DNA of 5,215 bases from Oscillospiraceae bacterium (GTDB taxonomy: Bacteria; Bacillota; Clostridia; Oscillospirales; Acutalibacteraceae): contig JAJXDX010000175.1 in assembly GCA_021640185.1 (NCBI GenBank), forward strand, positions 1 to 5,215. Reading direction: 5' to 3'. The position numbers and the translations under genes were made by a program. Positions 1 through 5,215 of the stretch are shown here, in pieces (positions within the stretch are counted from its first letter, which is position 1; each line of letters begins with the position of its first letter). The notes beneath the pieces are model-generated. The model was not told where the DNA came from and ran no database searches. It saw only the letters and a program-made list of their open reading frames with translations.

Positions 1-432
1 GATATCGAACATCGCGAGGGTGTTGAGCTTGCATACCCGGCACATGATCAGCCCGGACGCGAACGCCACGATCAGGCCGCCGTAGATGCCAAGGCCGCCC
101 TCCCAGATGTACAGGATCGTTTTTGGGTCGGCAAAATAGGCGTCGCGCTGATCGCTGAACAGCACATAGTACAGCCGCGCGCCGATGAAGGCCAGCAGCG
201 TGCAAACCAAGATGGCGTCGATCATTTTGTCGGGATCGAGGCCGAAGGATCTTGCATGGGACAGGCCGTAGATCACCGCCAGCAAAAAGCCGACGGCGAT
301 GCACACGCCGTACCATTTGATCGAGAACGTGTGGCCGAACAGCGTGAAGCCGAACAGCTCATCGCTCAGCGGCAGGTGCCACCCGAGGGCGGGGAACTCG
401 ATGTATTTCGTCAGGGTCGACAGCAGATGCAT
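1..432 (-). CDS. lgt: Prolipoprotein diacylglyceryl transferase, N-terminal 144 residues (cut by window edge)
   Basis: Lgt moves the diacylglyceryl group of phosphatidylglycerol onto the lipobox cysteine of prolipoproteins, the first step of lipoprotein maturation at the outer face of the cytoplasmic membrane. The visible part shows the family pattern: IKWYGVCIAVGFLLA (38-52, first clear membrane segment), a second hydrophobic stretch near 72-91 with GARLYYV (85-91), and IWEGGLGIYGGLI (109-121) followed by a third hydrophobic stretch to about 130. The last motif corresponds to the HGGLIG region of E. coli Lgt, with Tyr117 at the place of the essential His; I believe this variant is common in Clostridia. 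The start at 432 is supported by AAAGGAAG (441-448) 8 nt upstream. The rest of the protein, including the Lgt signature Arg/Asn/Gly residues, lies outside the window. It follows yfmH after 75 nt in the same direction, so it may be co-transcribed. Confidence 0.95.
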   Translation of the reverse strand, partial: MHLLSTLTKYIEFPALGWHLPLSDELFGFTLFGHTFSIKWYGVCIAVGFLLAVIYGLSHARSFGLDPDKMIDAILVCTLLAFIGARLYYVLFSDQRDAYFADPKTILYIWEGGLGIYGGLIVAFASGLIMCRVCKLNTLAMFDI

Positions 433-470
433 CGCAAAAACTTCCTTTCGGTGTTTATCGGGGGTATCGC

Positions 471-498
471 CGCCCCCGGCGGCGTGCCGCCGGGGGCG
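471..498. other. Perfect 12-bp GC-rich hairpin between yfmH and lgt
   Basis: CGCCCCCGGCGG (471-482) and CCGCCGGGGGCG (487-498) are exact reverse complements around a 4-nt loop (483-486). The hairpin starts 9 nt after the yfmH stop codon and ends 38 nt before the lgt start. In the direction of the genes (minus strand) no T-run follows it; on the plus strand only TTT follows. It is therefore not a textbook intrinsic terminator. It may be a 3'-end stabiliser, a partial terminator or attenuator that lowers lgt expression relative to yfmF-yfmH, or a processing site. The pairing is seen directly; the role is inference. Confidence 0.6.
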
Positions 499-507
499 TT
501 TGATCCG

Positions 508-1800
508 TTATGTCGCGGGGCGGACGATCGACAGGGTGTGCGCCTCGGTCGGCAGGCGGCGGCGCAGCTGCCGCGTGATCTCCTCCGGCGTGATCTTCGT
601 CAGTGCCTCTAGCACGGAGAAGGGCGCCAGCCCGTCGATCAGATCGTCCAGCAGGATCTCGGCGCACGCGCCGGCCTGCTCGAAGCTGCTGACGGCGTTG
701 CCGTACCACGCGCGGCGCAGCGGCTCCAGCTCCCGCTCGGTCACGCCGTCGCGCTGCAGGCGGCGGATCTCCTCCAATATCTCGTGCGCCACGCGGTCCG
801 GGTCGCTCGATTCGCCGCCGAACAGCCATGTGCCGAAGCCCGGCCCGCAGAAATAGCCTGCGCCGAAGCTGTGGTTGATCAGCCCCTGCGCCATCAGCCG
901 CTCGTACAGCGGGCGGGAGTTGTTGGCGATCAGCATCCGGATCAGTCGGTCGCCTGCGGCGCTCATCGCATCCGCCGGCGCGGGCGGCTCCTTGATGCCC
1001 AGATAGAACAGCGGCGCGGATACCGGCATCGTGCGCTCGGTGCGCGCGGTGGCCGCGCCGTCCGGCTCGTCCGGCAGGATCGGGCGGAAATAGCCCGGTG
1101 CCGCCGGGGGCGGTGCCGTCTGCGGCAGATGCCGGTCGGCACAGTCGATCACCTCGTCGGCCGTGATCCGCCCGGCCACCACCAGCACCATGTTGCGCAG
1201 ATCGTAATACCGCTCGTAGCAGCGGTACAGCCGCTCGGCCGTGATCTCGGCGATGGAGGATACCAATCCGGCGATGTCCAGCCGCACCGGGTGGCGGTGA
1301 TACAGCCCGCCCAGCATATCGCGCAGGATGCGCGCGCCGGGCCGGTCCTCGCCCATGCGGATCTCCTGCTCGATGATGCCGCGCTCCTTTTCCACCGTTT
1401 CCGGCGTGAAATACGGATGCGTGACGAAATCCAGCAGGATATCCAGCGAGGGCACGATGTTCTCGGTCGCCTCGAACAGATAGGCCGTGCGCGAGAACTC
1501 GGTATACGCGTTGGCGTCGGCGCCCGTTTCGGCAAAGCGCTCGTCGGCGCTGCCGTCCTCGCTCTCGAACAGCTTATGCTCCAGATAGTGCGCGATCCCG
1601 GCGGGCAGTTCTTCCTGTCCGCCGTCCGCCGTGGGCAGGATGTTGTAGACCGAGCCGTAGTGCGTGGCGAAGACGCCGTAGGCGGAGCAGGACTGCGGCT
1701 GCTCCCACACCCAGATGTCCAGTCCGCTGCGGTGGCGGATGTGCGTGACGGCGTCGTCTGTCAGGGCGCAGTGCACCACGCTTTTTTCCGTTTCGCTCAT
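508..1800 (-). CDS. yfmH: M16 family zinc peptidase, YfmH type (catalytic zinc subunit)
   Basis: The protein has 430 residues, the normal size for a single-unit M16B peptidase. The inverted zinc motif HYLEH sits at 71-75 inside GIAHYLEHKLFE (68-79). ANAYTEFSRTAYLF (96-109) and VEKERGIIEQEI (136-147) follow; Glu146 is the likely third zinc ligand by comparison with other M16 enzymes. HPVRLDIAG (170-178) and the NNSRPLYERLMAQGLIN segment (293-309) are typical of YfmH. The position where M16 enzymes usually carry the substrate-binding Arg/Tyr pair holds Met303 and Asn309 instead, so this chain likely needs YfmF to complete its active site. No signal peptide is seen, so it should be cytoplasmic. 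Homologues (ymfH in B. subtilis) are annotated as associated with EF-P 5-aminopentanol modification; whether that holds here cannot be judged. The start at 1800 overlaps the yfmF stop as ATGA, which implies translational coupling. An in-frame extension upstream to 2502 is only a shadow of yfmF. Confidence 0.92.
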   Translation of the reverse strand: MSETEKSVVHCALTDDAVTHIRHRSGLDIWVWEQPQSCSAYGVFATHYGSVYNILPTADGGQEELPAGIAHYLEHKLFESEDGSADERFAETGADANAYTEFSRTAYLFEATENIVPSLDILLDFVTHPYFTPETVEKERGIIEQEIRMGEDRPGARILRDMLGGLYHRHPVRLDIAGLVSSIAEITAERLYRCYERYYDLRNMVLVVAGRITADEVIDCADRHLPQTAPPPAAPGYFRPILPDEPDGAATARTERTMPVSAPLFYLGIKEPPAPADAMSAAGDRLIRMLIANNSRPLYERLMAQGLINHSFGAGYFCGPGFGTWLFGGESSDPDRVAHEILEEIRRLQRDGVTERELEPLRRAWYGNAVSSFEQAGACAEILLDDLIDGLAPFSVLEALTKITPEEITRQLRRRLPTEAHTLSIVRPAT

Positions 1801-3092
1801 CCCGTCACCTCCCCGCCCTGCGGGCGGTCTTTCGGACACAGCAGATACGTGGTATCGAAATGCACGGATCTGGCCACGCGGCACACCTCGTCGCGCGTGA
1901 CCTCGCGCAGCGCCGCGCCGTACTGCTCCGGCGTGACGCAGCGGTCGAACAGCAGCTGCGTGCCGTAATGCTCCTCCCGCGCGGCGGTGGAGCCGTCCGC
2001 CGTGGCGAATTGCTGGATCAGTGCGCGGCGCGCGGCCTCCAGCTCGCCGTCCGAGAACTGCCCCTGCCGGATCGCCTCCAGCTGGCGCAGGATCTCCGCC
2101 TTGGCGGTGTCCGCGGCGGCGGGATCGATGCCGCTGTCGATCAGCAGCGTGCCGGACAGCGCACTGTAGGCGGAATGGCAGTAGTAGCACAGGCCGCGCT
2201 CCTCCCGCACGTGGGTGAACAGCAGCGAGGTCGGGCCGCCGCCCAGCAGCGCGTTCATCAGCCGCGCGGCGTATACGGGGCCGTCCGGCTCCGTCGCCGC
2301 GATGCGAAAGCCCAGCACCAGCTTGGCCTGATCGATGTCCATGTGCTCCGTTTCTTCGCTTTGCTTGAGCGTGAACACCGGCCCCGGCATCGGCTGCGCG
2401 CCGCGCCGCTCCGGCAGCGCGGCGAAACGATGCTCGATCCGGCGGATCAGCGCGTCGACGTCCGCGTCCCCTTGGTACAGCAGGCGGATTCGCGCCCCGC
2501 ACAGCAGCCGGCGGTACGCCTCGGCCGCGGCGGCAGGCGTCAGCGCCGCCACCGTTTCCGGCGTGCCCAGCGGGTCGACGGCATACGGCTCGCCGGGGCA
2601 GAGCAGCGCCATGGCCCGGCGGCGGGCATACAGACGCTTGTCATTGAGGCGGCTCTGCAGCCGCTCCTGCAGGCAGCGCTGCTCGCGGGCGAAGTCCTCG
2701 GGATAGAACGCGCCGCTCTCGTCGAGCAGCGGCGCGGTCAGCGTGTCCAGCAGCAGCTCCACGCACTCGTCCGTCAGGTCGGTGCGGTCGGGCGTCAGCC
2801 GGGCCTGCAGGTATTCGATCGATACCTGCAGCACCTGCCACGCGCCCACGCGGAACGTGCCGCAGGCAAGCGACGCGCCGTACAGCATATCCAGCTTTTC
2901 GCACAGCACCGCCTCGGTGGGGTACCGCCGCGTGCGGCGGGACAGCAGATCCGGCAGGATCGCGATGCCGGCGGCCGTGCTCTCGCGCAGCGGGACGGCC
3001 AGCAGCGCCGTCAGCCGGTTGGTGCGGTAGCGCGCGGCGGACAGCGGCAGCAGCGTCATGTCGCGGCGCATGGGGATCGGCTTCGGTGTCAT
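1797..3092 (-). CDS. yfmF: M16-like protein, YfmF type (non-zinc partner subunit)
   Basis: The protein has 431 residues and the two-domain M16B layout. The opening RYRTNRLTALLAVPLRES (21-38) and KLDMLYGASLACGTFRVG (66-83) are characteristic of YfmF. The helix that would carry HxxEH reads GIAILPDLLSRR (42-53), so no zinc can be bound. The C-terminal half keeps GGGPTSLLFTHVREERGLCYY (284-304 region), with Arg296 and Tyr303 seven residues apart, the spacing of the Arg/Tyr pair that holds substrate in active M16 enzymes. It most likely pairs with YfmH as a heterodimer. The start at 3092 is preceded by AAAGGAG (3099-3105) with 6-nt spacing, which favours it over in-frame ATGs at codons 8 and 12. 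It lies 21 nt after mtnN and overlaps yfmH by 4 nt. In B. subtilis the gene is called ymfF; databases link the family to EF-P 5-aminopentanol modification, but the direct biochemical role is not clear. Confidence 0.9.
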   Translation of the reverse strand: MTPKPIPMRRDMTLLPLSAARYRTNRLTALLAVPLRESTAAGIAILPDLLSRRTRRYPTEAVLCEKLDMLYGASLACGTFRVGAWQVLQVSIEYLQARLTPDRTDLTDECVELLLDTLTAPLLDESGAFYPEDFAREQRCLQERLQSRLNDKRLYARRRAMALLCPGEPYAVDPLGTPETVAALTPAAAAEAYRRLLCGARIRLLYQGDADVDALIRRIEHRFAALPERRGAQPMPGPVFTLKQSEETEHMDIDQAKLVLGFRIAATEPDGPVYAARLMNALLGGGPTSLLFTHVREERGLCYYCHSAYSALSGTLLIDSGIDPAAADTAKAEILRQLEAIRQGQFSDGELEAARRALIQQFATADGSTAAREEHYGTQLLFDRCVTPEQYGAALREVTRDEVCRVARSVHFDTTYLLCPKDRPQGGEVTG

Positions 3093-3113
3093 CGGGTGCT
3101 CCTTTCCGCCGCC

Positions 3114-3836
3114 TTACCGGGCGGCCAGCAGCGCGGCGGTCAGGTCGCCCGCCAAACGCCCGGCGTACAGTTCCAGTTCTTCAAAGGATACGGCGGCGTG
3201 CCGGTCGGCCAAGTCGCTGATCGTGCGCAGGATCAAAAACGGCACGCCGTTGGCGGCGGCGGTCTGCGCGACGGCCGCGCCCTCCATCTCCGCCGCGGCG
3301 GCGCCGAAGCCGTCGCGCAGGCGCAGTTTCGTTTCCCTGTCGGAAACGAACACGTCGCCCGAGGCGACGGTGCCGCAGATCGCCTTGGCCGTGCCGGGCA
3401 GTACCTGACGGGCGGCATCCTGTGCCAGCCGCACCAGCCGTTCGTCGGCCAAAAAAGCGGTGGGGCGCGTGTCGTCCCCGCCCGTGCCCATGTACCCCGG
3501 CGCGTGTCCGAAGGCGGTGATGTCGAAATCGTGCTGCACGGCGGCGGTGCCGATCACCAGATCGCCCACCTCCAAGCGGGGGTCGAGGCCGCCCGCCATG
3601 CCGCTGTTGATCAGCACGCCGGCATGGAAACGGTCGATCATCAGCTGCGCCGTGATCGCCGCGGCCACCTTGCCGATGCCGCTTTCCGCCACGACGGCGG
3701 GCGTGTCGCCGATCAGCCCGGTATAAAACGTCCGCCCCGCGGCCGTTTTTTTCTCCGCGTCGGTCATGCGGCGCGTCAGCTCCGCCGTTTCCGACGCCAT
3801 CGCGCCGATGATCCCGACCACCGTTTTTTGCTCCAT
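3114..3836 (-). CDS. mtnN: 5'-methylthioadenosine/S-adenosylhomocysteine nucleosidase
   Basis: This cytoplasmic enzyme cleaves the glycosidic bond of methylthioadenosine, S-adenosylhomocysteine and 5'-deoxyadenosine, releasing adenine; it relieves product inhibition of SAM-using enzymes and feeds methionine salvage. The 240 residues match the family from end to end: GIIGAM (8-13), SGIGKVAAA (52-60), NSGMAGGL (77-84), VGDLVIG (90-96), HDFDITAFG (102-110), ASGDVF (158-163), EMEGAAVAQ (183-191) and RTISDLAD (204-211). By alignment with the E. coli enzyme, Glu16, Glu185 and Asp208 are the catalytic Glu12, Glu174 and Asp197, so it should be active. The start at 3836 has GAGAGGA (3847-3853) about 10 nt upstream. 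It is the first gene of the minus-strand run, 21 nt before yfmF, with a recognisable promoter just upstream. No luxS is visible in the window. Confidence 0.96.
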   Translation of the reverse strand: MEQKTVVGIIGAMASETAELTRRMTDAEKKTAAGRTFYTGLIGDTPAVVAESGIGKVAAAITAQLMIDRFHAGVLINSGMAGGLDPRLEVGDLVIGTAAVQHDFDITAFGHAPGYMGTGGDDTRPTAFLADERLVRLAQDAARQVLPGTAKAICGTVASGDVFVSDRETKLRLRDGFGAAAAEMEGAAVAQTAAANGVPFLILRTISDLADRHAAVSFEELELYAGRLAGDLTAALLAAR

Positions 3837-3872
3837 CGCCGATTCGTCCTCTCGTTTCGTCCTTTTCCTTAT

Positions 3873-3901
3873 ATTCTACCATATTTCCCGCGCGGACGCA
3901 A
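3873..3901 (-). promoter_or_regulatory. Predicted sigma-70-type promoter of mtnN-yfmF-yfmH
   Basis: On the minus strand TTGCGT (3901-3896) is followed after exactly 17 nt by TAGAAT (3878-3873), preceded by a TG one base upstream (extended -10). The -10 is strong (5 of 6) and the -35 weak (3 of 6). Transcription would begin near 3866, giving a leader of about 30 nt with the mtnN ribosome binding site. The -35 lies inside an inverted repeat (3892-3920), so the promoter may be regulated. Confidence 0.65.
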
Positions 3902-3920
3902 TCCTTTTTCTTCCGTCCGC
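3892..3920. repeat. 7-bp inverted repeat overlapping the mtnN -35; candidate operator
   Basis: GCGGACG (3892-3898) and CGTCCGC (3914-3920) are exact reverse complements separated by 15 nt, so the half-sites are centred 22 bp apart, about two helical turns. The left arm overlaps the mtnN -35 and the centre (3906) lies about 40 bp upstream of the predicted mtnN start. This geometry suits either a repressor that blocks the -35 or an activator next to polymerase. A dimeric regulator, perhaps the WYL protein encoded next door, could bind here. A 7-bp match in GC-rich DNA can arise by chance, so the functional claim is weak. Confidence 0.4.
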
Positions 3921-3937
3921 AGATCCCCATTTGCGGC

Positions 3938-3984
3938 AAAAAGAAGAAAAAAAGATAGACAGCCCCTTTCGATCGTGTTAAAAT
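3938..3984 (+). promoter_or_regulatory. Predicted strong promoter of the WYL regulator gene, with A-rich upstream tract
   Basis: TAGACA (3956-3961) and TAAAAT (3979-3984) are spaced by 17 nt, each matching the sigma-70 consensus at 5 of 6 bases, and TG at 3976-3977 makes an extended -10. An almost pure adenine tract (3938-3955, A with three G) lies directly upstream of the -35, where an UP element would contact the polymerase alpha subunit. The start of transcription should be near 3991, giving a leader of about 34 nt. The AT-rich composition stands out sharply from the surrounding GC-rich DNA. Confidence 0.72.
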
Positions 3985-4006
3985 GAGGAAAAGATCCGCC
4001 AACGCC

Positions 4007-4014
4007 GGGGAGGG
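4007..4014 (+). promoter_or_regulatory. Ribosome binding site that sets the WYL gene start
   Basis: GGGGAGGG lies 10 nt before the ATG at 4025. The only other in-frame ATG upstream, at 3983, falls inside the predicted -10 box and has no Shine-Dalgarno sequence, so the site supports 4025 as the true start. Confidence 0.75.
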
Positions 4015-4024
4015 ACGGTGCACG

Positions 4025-5047
4025 ATGCCGAGATATGTCGACCAAAAAGCGAAATTGCCGCTGCTGCAGCAGATCTTGGAGAACGAAACGGACGAGCAGC
4101 ACCCGTTGACCGTGAATGAGCTGATCGACCGTCTGGCGGCGCGCGGCATCCATGCCGAGCGCAAGAGCCTGTACACGGATCTGGAGCAGCTGCGTCAGCT
4201 GGGGGCGGACATCGTCAGCGTGCGCGGGCGCACGACCGGCTATTATCTGGGGCAGCGGTGCTTCGACCTGCCGGAGCTGCGGCTGCTGGTGGATGCGGTG
4301 CAGTCCTCGCGCTTCATCACGCAAAAAAAGAGCGCGCAGCTGATCGCCAAGCTGGAAACGCTGACCAGCCGCCACCACGCGGGCGAATTGCAGCGGCAGG
4401 TCATCGTGTCCGGCCGCGTCAAATCGATGAACGAGAGCATCTATTACGCCGTCGATGCGCTGCACGAGGCGATGCACGGCAACGTCGCCGTCACGTTCAC
4501 CTATTTCGACCGCGATAAGCGCAAGCAGCGCCGCTACCACCGCGACGGGCGGGCTTACACCGTCAGCCCGTGGGCGCTGACGTGGAACGACGAGAACTAT
4601 TATCTGATCGGTTTCGATCACGACTACGGCCAGCTGCGCAATTACCGCGTCGACCGGATGCAGGGCGTCACGCCCACCGCGCTGCCGCGCGCGGGGGAGA
4701 AGGAGTTCTCCGCCGTGGACATGGCGCAGTATACCCGCAGCACCTTCGGGATGTTCGGGGGCGAGATGCGGCGCGTCGCGCTGCGCTGCAGCGATCGGCT
4801 GTCGTCCGTCATCTTGGATCGGTTCGGCATGGACACCGCGCTGATCGCAGACGGGGACGGCTTCACCGCATGGGCGGACGTGGCGATCAGCCCGCAGTTC
4901 TATGCGTGGGCGACCGGTTTCGGCAGTGATCTGACGATCATCGGCCCCGCCGACGTCCGCGAGGGATACCGGCAGTATCTGGCACAGGTGCTGTCCGGCT
5001 ACGGTAAGGAGAACGATCATGACGGACGCCCCGCTGCCGCCCTATGA
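4025..5047 (+). CDS. WYL domain-containing helix-turn-helix transcriptional regulator
   Basis: The protein has 340 residues, the common size for HTH-WYL-WCX regulators. Residues about 8-76 form a winged helix-turn-helix: LTVNELIDRLAARGI (28-42), then the recognition-helix region RKSLYTDLEQLRQLG (46-60) and the wing GRTTGYYL (68-75). The WYL domain covers roughly 137-215, with YTVSPWALTWNDENYYLIG (178-196) as the core motif and RNYRVDRM (205-212) supplying the conserved arginines thought to bind a ligand or nucleic acid. The last part (about 247-325, ending near YRQYLAQV) fits the WCX extension. WYL proteins are DNA-binding regulators, often sensing small ligands or nucleic acids, and some control defence genes; no defence gene is seen here. 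It is transcribed away from mtnN from its own strong promoter, and its end overlaps the next gene by 29 nt. Regulation of itself and of the divergent operon is plausible but unproven. An upstream in-frame ATG at 3983 is rejected because it lies in the -10. Confidence 0.93.
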   Translation: MPRYVDQKAKLPLLQQILENETDEQHPLTVNELIDRLAARGIHAERKSLYTDLEQLRQLGADIVSVRGRTTGYYLGQRCFDLPELRLLVDAVQSSRFITQKKSAQLIAKLETLTSRHHAGELQRQVIVSGRVKSMNESIYYAVDALHEAMHGNVAVTFTYFDRDKRKQRRYHRDGRAYTVSPWALTWNDENYYLIGFDHDYGQLRNYRVDRMQGVTPTALPRAGEKEFSAVDMAQYTRSTFGMFGGEMRRVALRCSDRLSSVILDRFGMDTALIADGDGFTAWADVAISPQFYAWATGFGSDLTIIGPADVREGYRQYLAQVLSGYGKENDHDGRPAAAL

Positions 5048-5215
5048 ACTGCGCCGCTCCCGGCGGCGCACACTGTCGCTGGAGATCACGCCGCAGCTGA
5101 CCGTCCTCGTGCGTGCGCCGCTGCGCTGCCCGGAGGCGGAGATCCGCCGTTTTGTTTCTGCCCCTACCGACTGGATCGGCCGCCATATGCAGGTGCAGCG
5201 GCAGCGTCAGGCGGC
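5019..5215 (+). CDS. YgjP-like (DUF45) metallopeptidase domain protein, N-terminal 65 residues (cut by window edge)
   Basis: An open frame starts at the ATG at 5019, with AAGGAG (5006-5011) 7 nt upstream, and runs without a stop to the window edge. The residues YELRRSRRRTLSLEIT (9-24), LTVLVRAPLR (27-36) and EIRRFV...DWIGRH (41-56) match the usual beginning of YgjP-like/DUF45 proteins, which open with a basic RRSxRRT stretch, a V-V-R-A-P strand and a helix ending in W-I. The family carries an M48-like HExxH zinc site further on, which is outside the window, so activity cannot be judged. The gene overlaps the end of the WYL gene by 29 nt in another frame, so the two are probably co-transcribed and translationally coupled. 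The physiological role of this family is poorly known. The identification rests on a short N-terminal pattern. Confidence 0.78.
   Translation, partial: MTDAPLPPYELRRSRRRTLSLEITPQLTVLVRAPLRCPEAEIRRFVSAPTDWIGRHMQVQRQRQA

Noticed and set aside
471..498. The hairpin as a definite rho-independent terminator
   Set aside because: No run of T follows on the minus strand and only three T on the plus strand, so it is recorded only as a hairpin of unknown role.
784..1968. A 394-residue plus-strand frame opposite yfmH
   Set aside because: Antisense shadow with no recognisable motif and no ribosome binding site; yfmH on the other strand has complete family motifs.
1801..2502. The upstream in-frame extension of yfmH (about 234 extra residues)
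   Set aside because: The extension is low-complexity Arg/Ala/Gly sequence read out of frame through yfmF. Family similarity begins after the ATG at 1800, which overlaps the yfmF stop.
3938..3955. The A-rich tract as a riboswitch or terminator poly-T
   Set aside because: It lies upstream of the predicted transcription start of the WYL gene and no stable stem precedes it on the minus strand; an UP-element-like promoter part explains it better.
1860..3986. A 708-residue open frame on the plus strand opposite yfmF and mtnN
   Set aside because: It is antisense to two well-recognised genes, is very rich in Arg, Gln, Ala and Gly with no family pattern, and is explained by scarcity of stop codons opposite GC-rich coding DNA.
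3869..5020. A 383-residue open frame on the minus strand opposite the WYL gene
   Set aside because: It is a shadow of the WYL coding frame and crosses the divergent promoter region; the sense strand protein has clear domain motifs and the antisense one has none.
4025..5215. A new defence system built on the WYL regulator
   Set aside because: WYL proteins often sit beside defence genes, but the neighbours here are housekeeping genes and a YgjP-like metallopeptidase; no nuclease, helicase, toxin or phage gene is visible.

Overview
The window is ordinary, gene-dense chromosomal DNA from a GC-rich bacterium. The best guess is a member of the Clostridia (Oscillospirales/Ruminococcaceae-like gut Firmicutes). 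This rests on strong GGAG-type ribosome binding sites, a YfmF/YfmH M16 peptidase pair typical of Firmicutes, a WYL regulator, and strong G/C preference at third codon positions. The taxonomic call is inference only. I see no mobile element, CRISPR array, tRNA or rRNA, and no gap over 300 bases without a gene.

Left part (1-3836), minus strand: a compact gene run read right to left. It is mtnN (MTA/SAH nucleosidase), 21 nt, yfmF (M16-like protein without a zinc site), a 4-nt ATGA overlap, yfmH (M16 protein with HxxEH), a 75-nt gap holding a perfect 12-bp GC hairpin, and then lgt (prolipoprotein diacylglyceryl transferase), cut by the window edge. The first three genes look like one operon starting at a sigma-70-type promoter at 3873-3901. 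lgt may be read through from them.

Centre (3837-4024): a 188-nt divergent intergenic region. It carries one promoter per direction, an A-rich tract upstream of the plus-strand promoter, and a 7-bp inverted repeat over the -35 of the mtnN promoter that could be an operator.

Right part (4025-5215), plus strand: a WYL-domain transcriptional regulator of 340 aa, then the start of a YgjP-like (DUF45) metallopeptidase gene that overlaps it by 29 nt and runs off the window.

How the genes fit together: mtnN recycles methyl-cycle by-products and Lgt starts lipoprotein maturation. YfmF and YfmH probably form a heterodimeric protease, with the zinc site in YfmH and the Arg/Tyr pair in YfmF; homologues are annotated as associated with EF-P 5-aminopentanol modification. 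The WYL protein is the natural candidate to act on the shared intergenic region. I found no convincing evidence for a new system. The most worthwhile leads are the split M16 active site and the divergent regulatory region.
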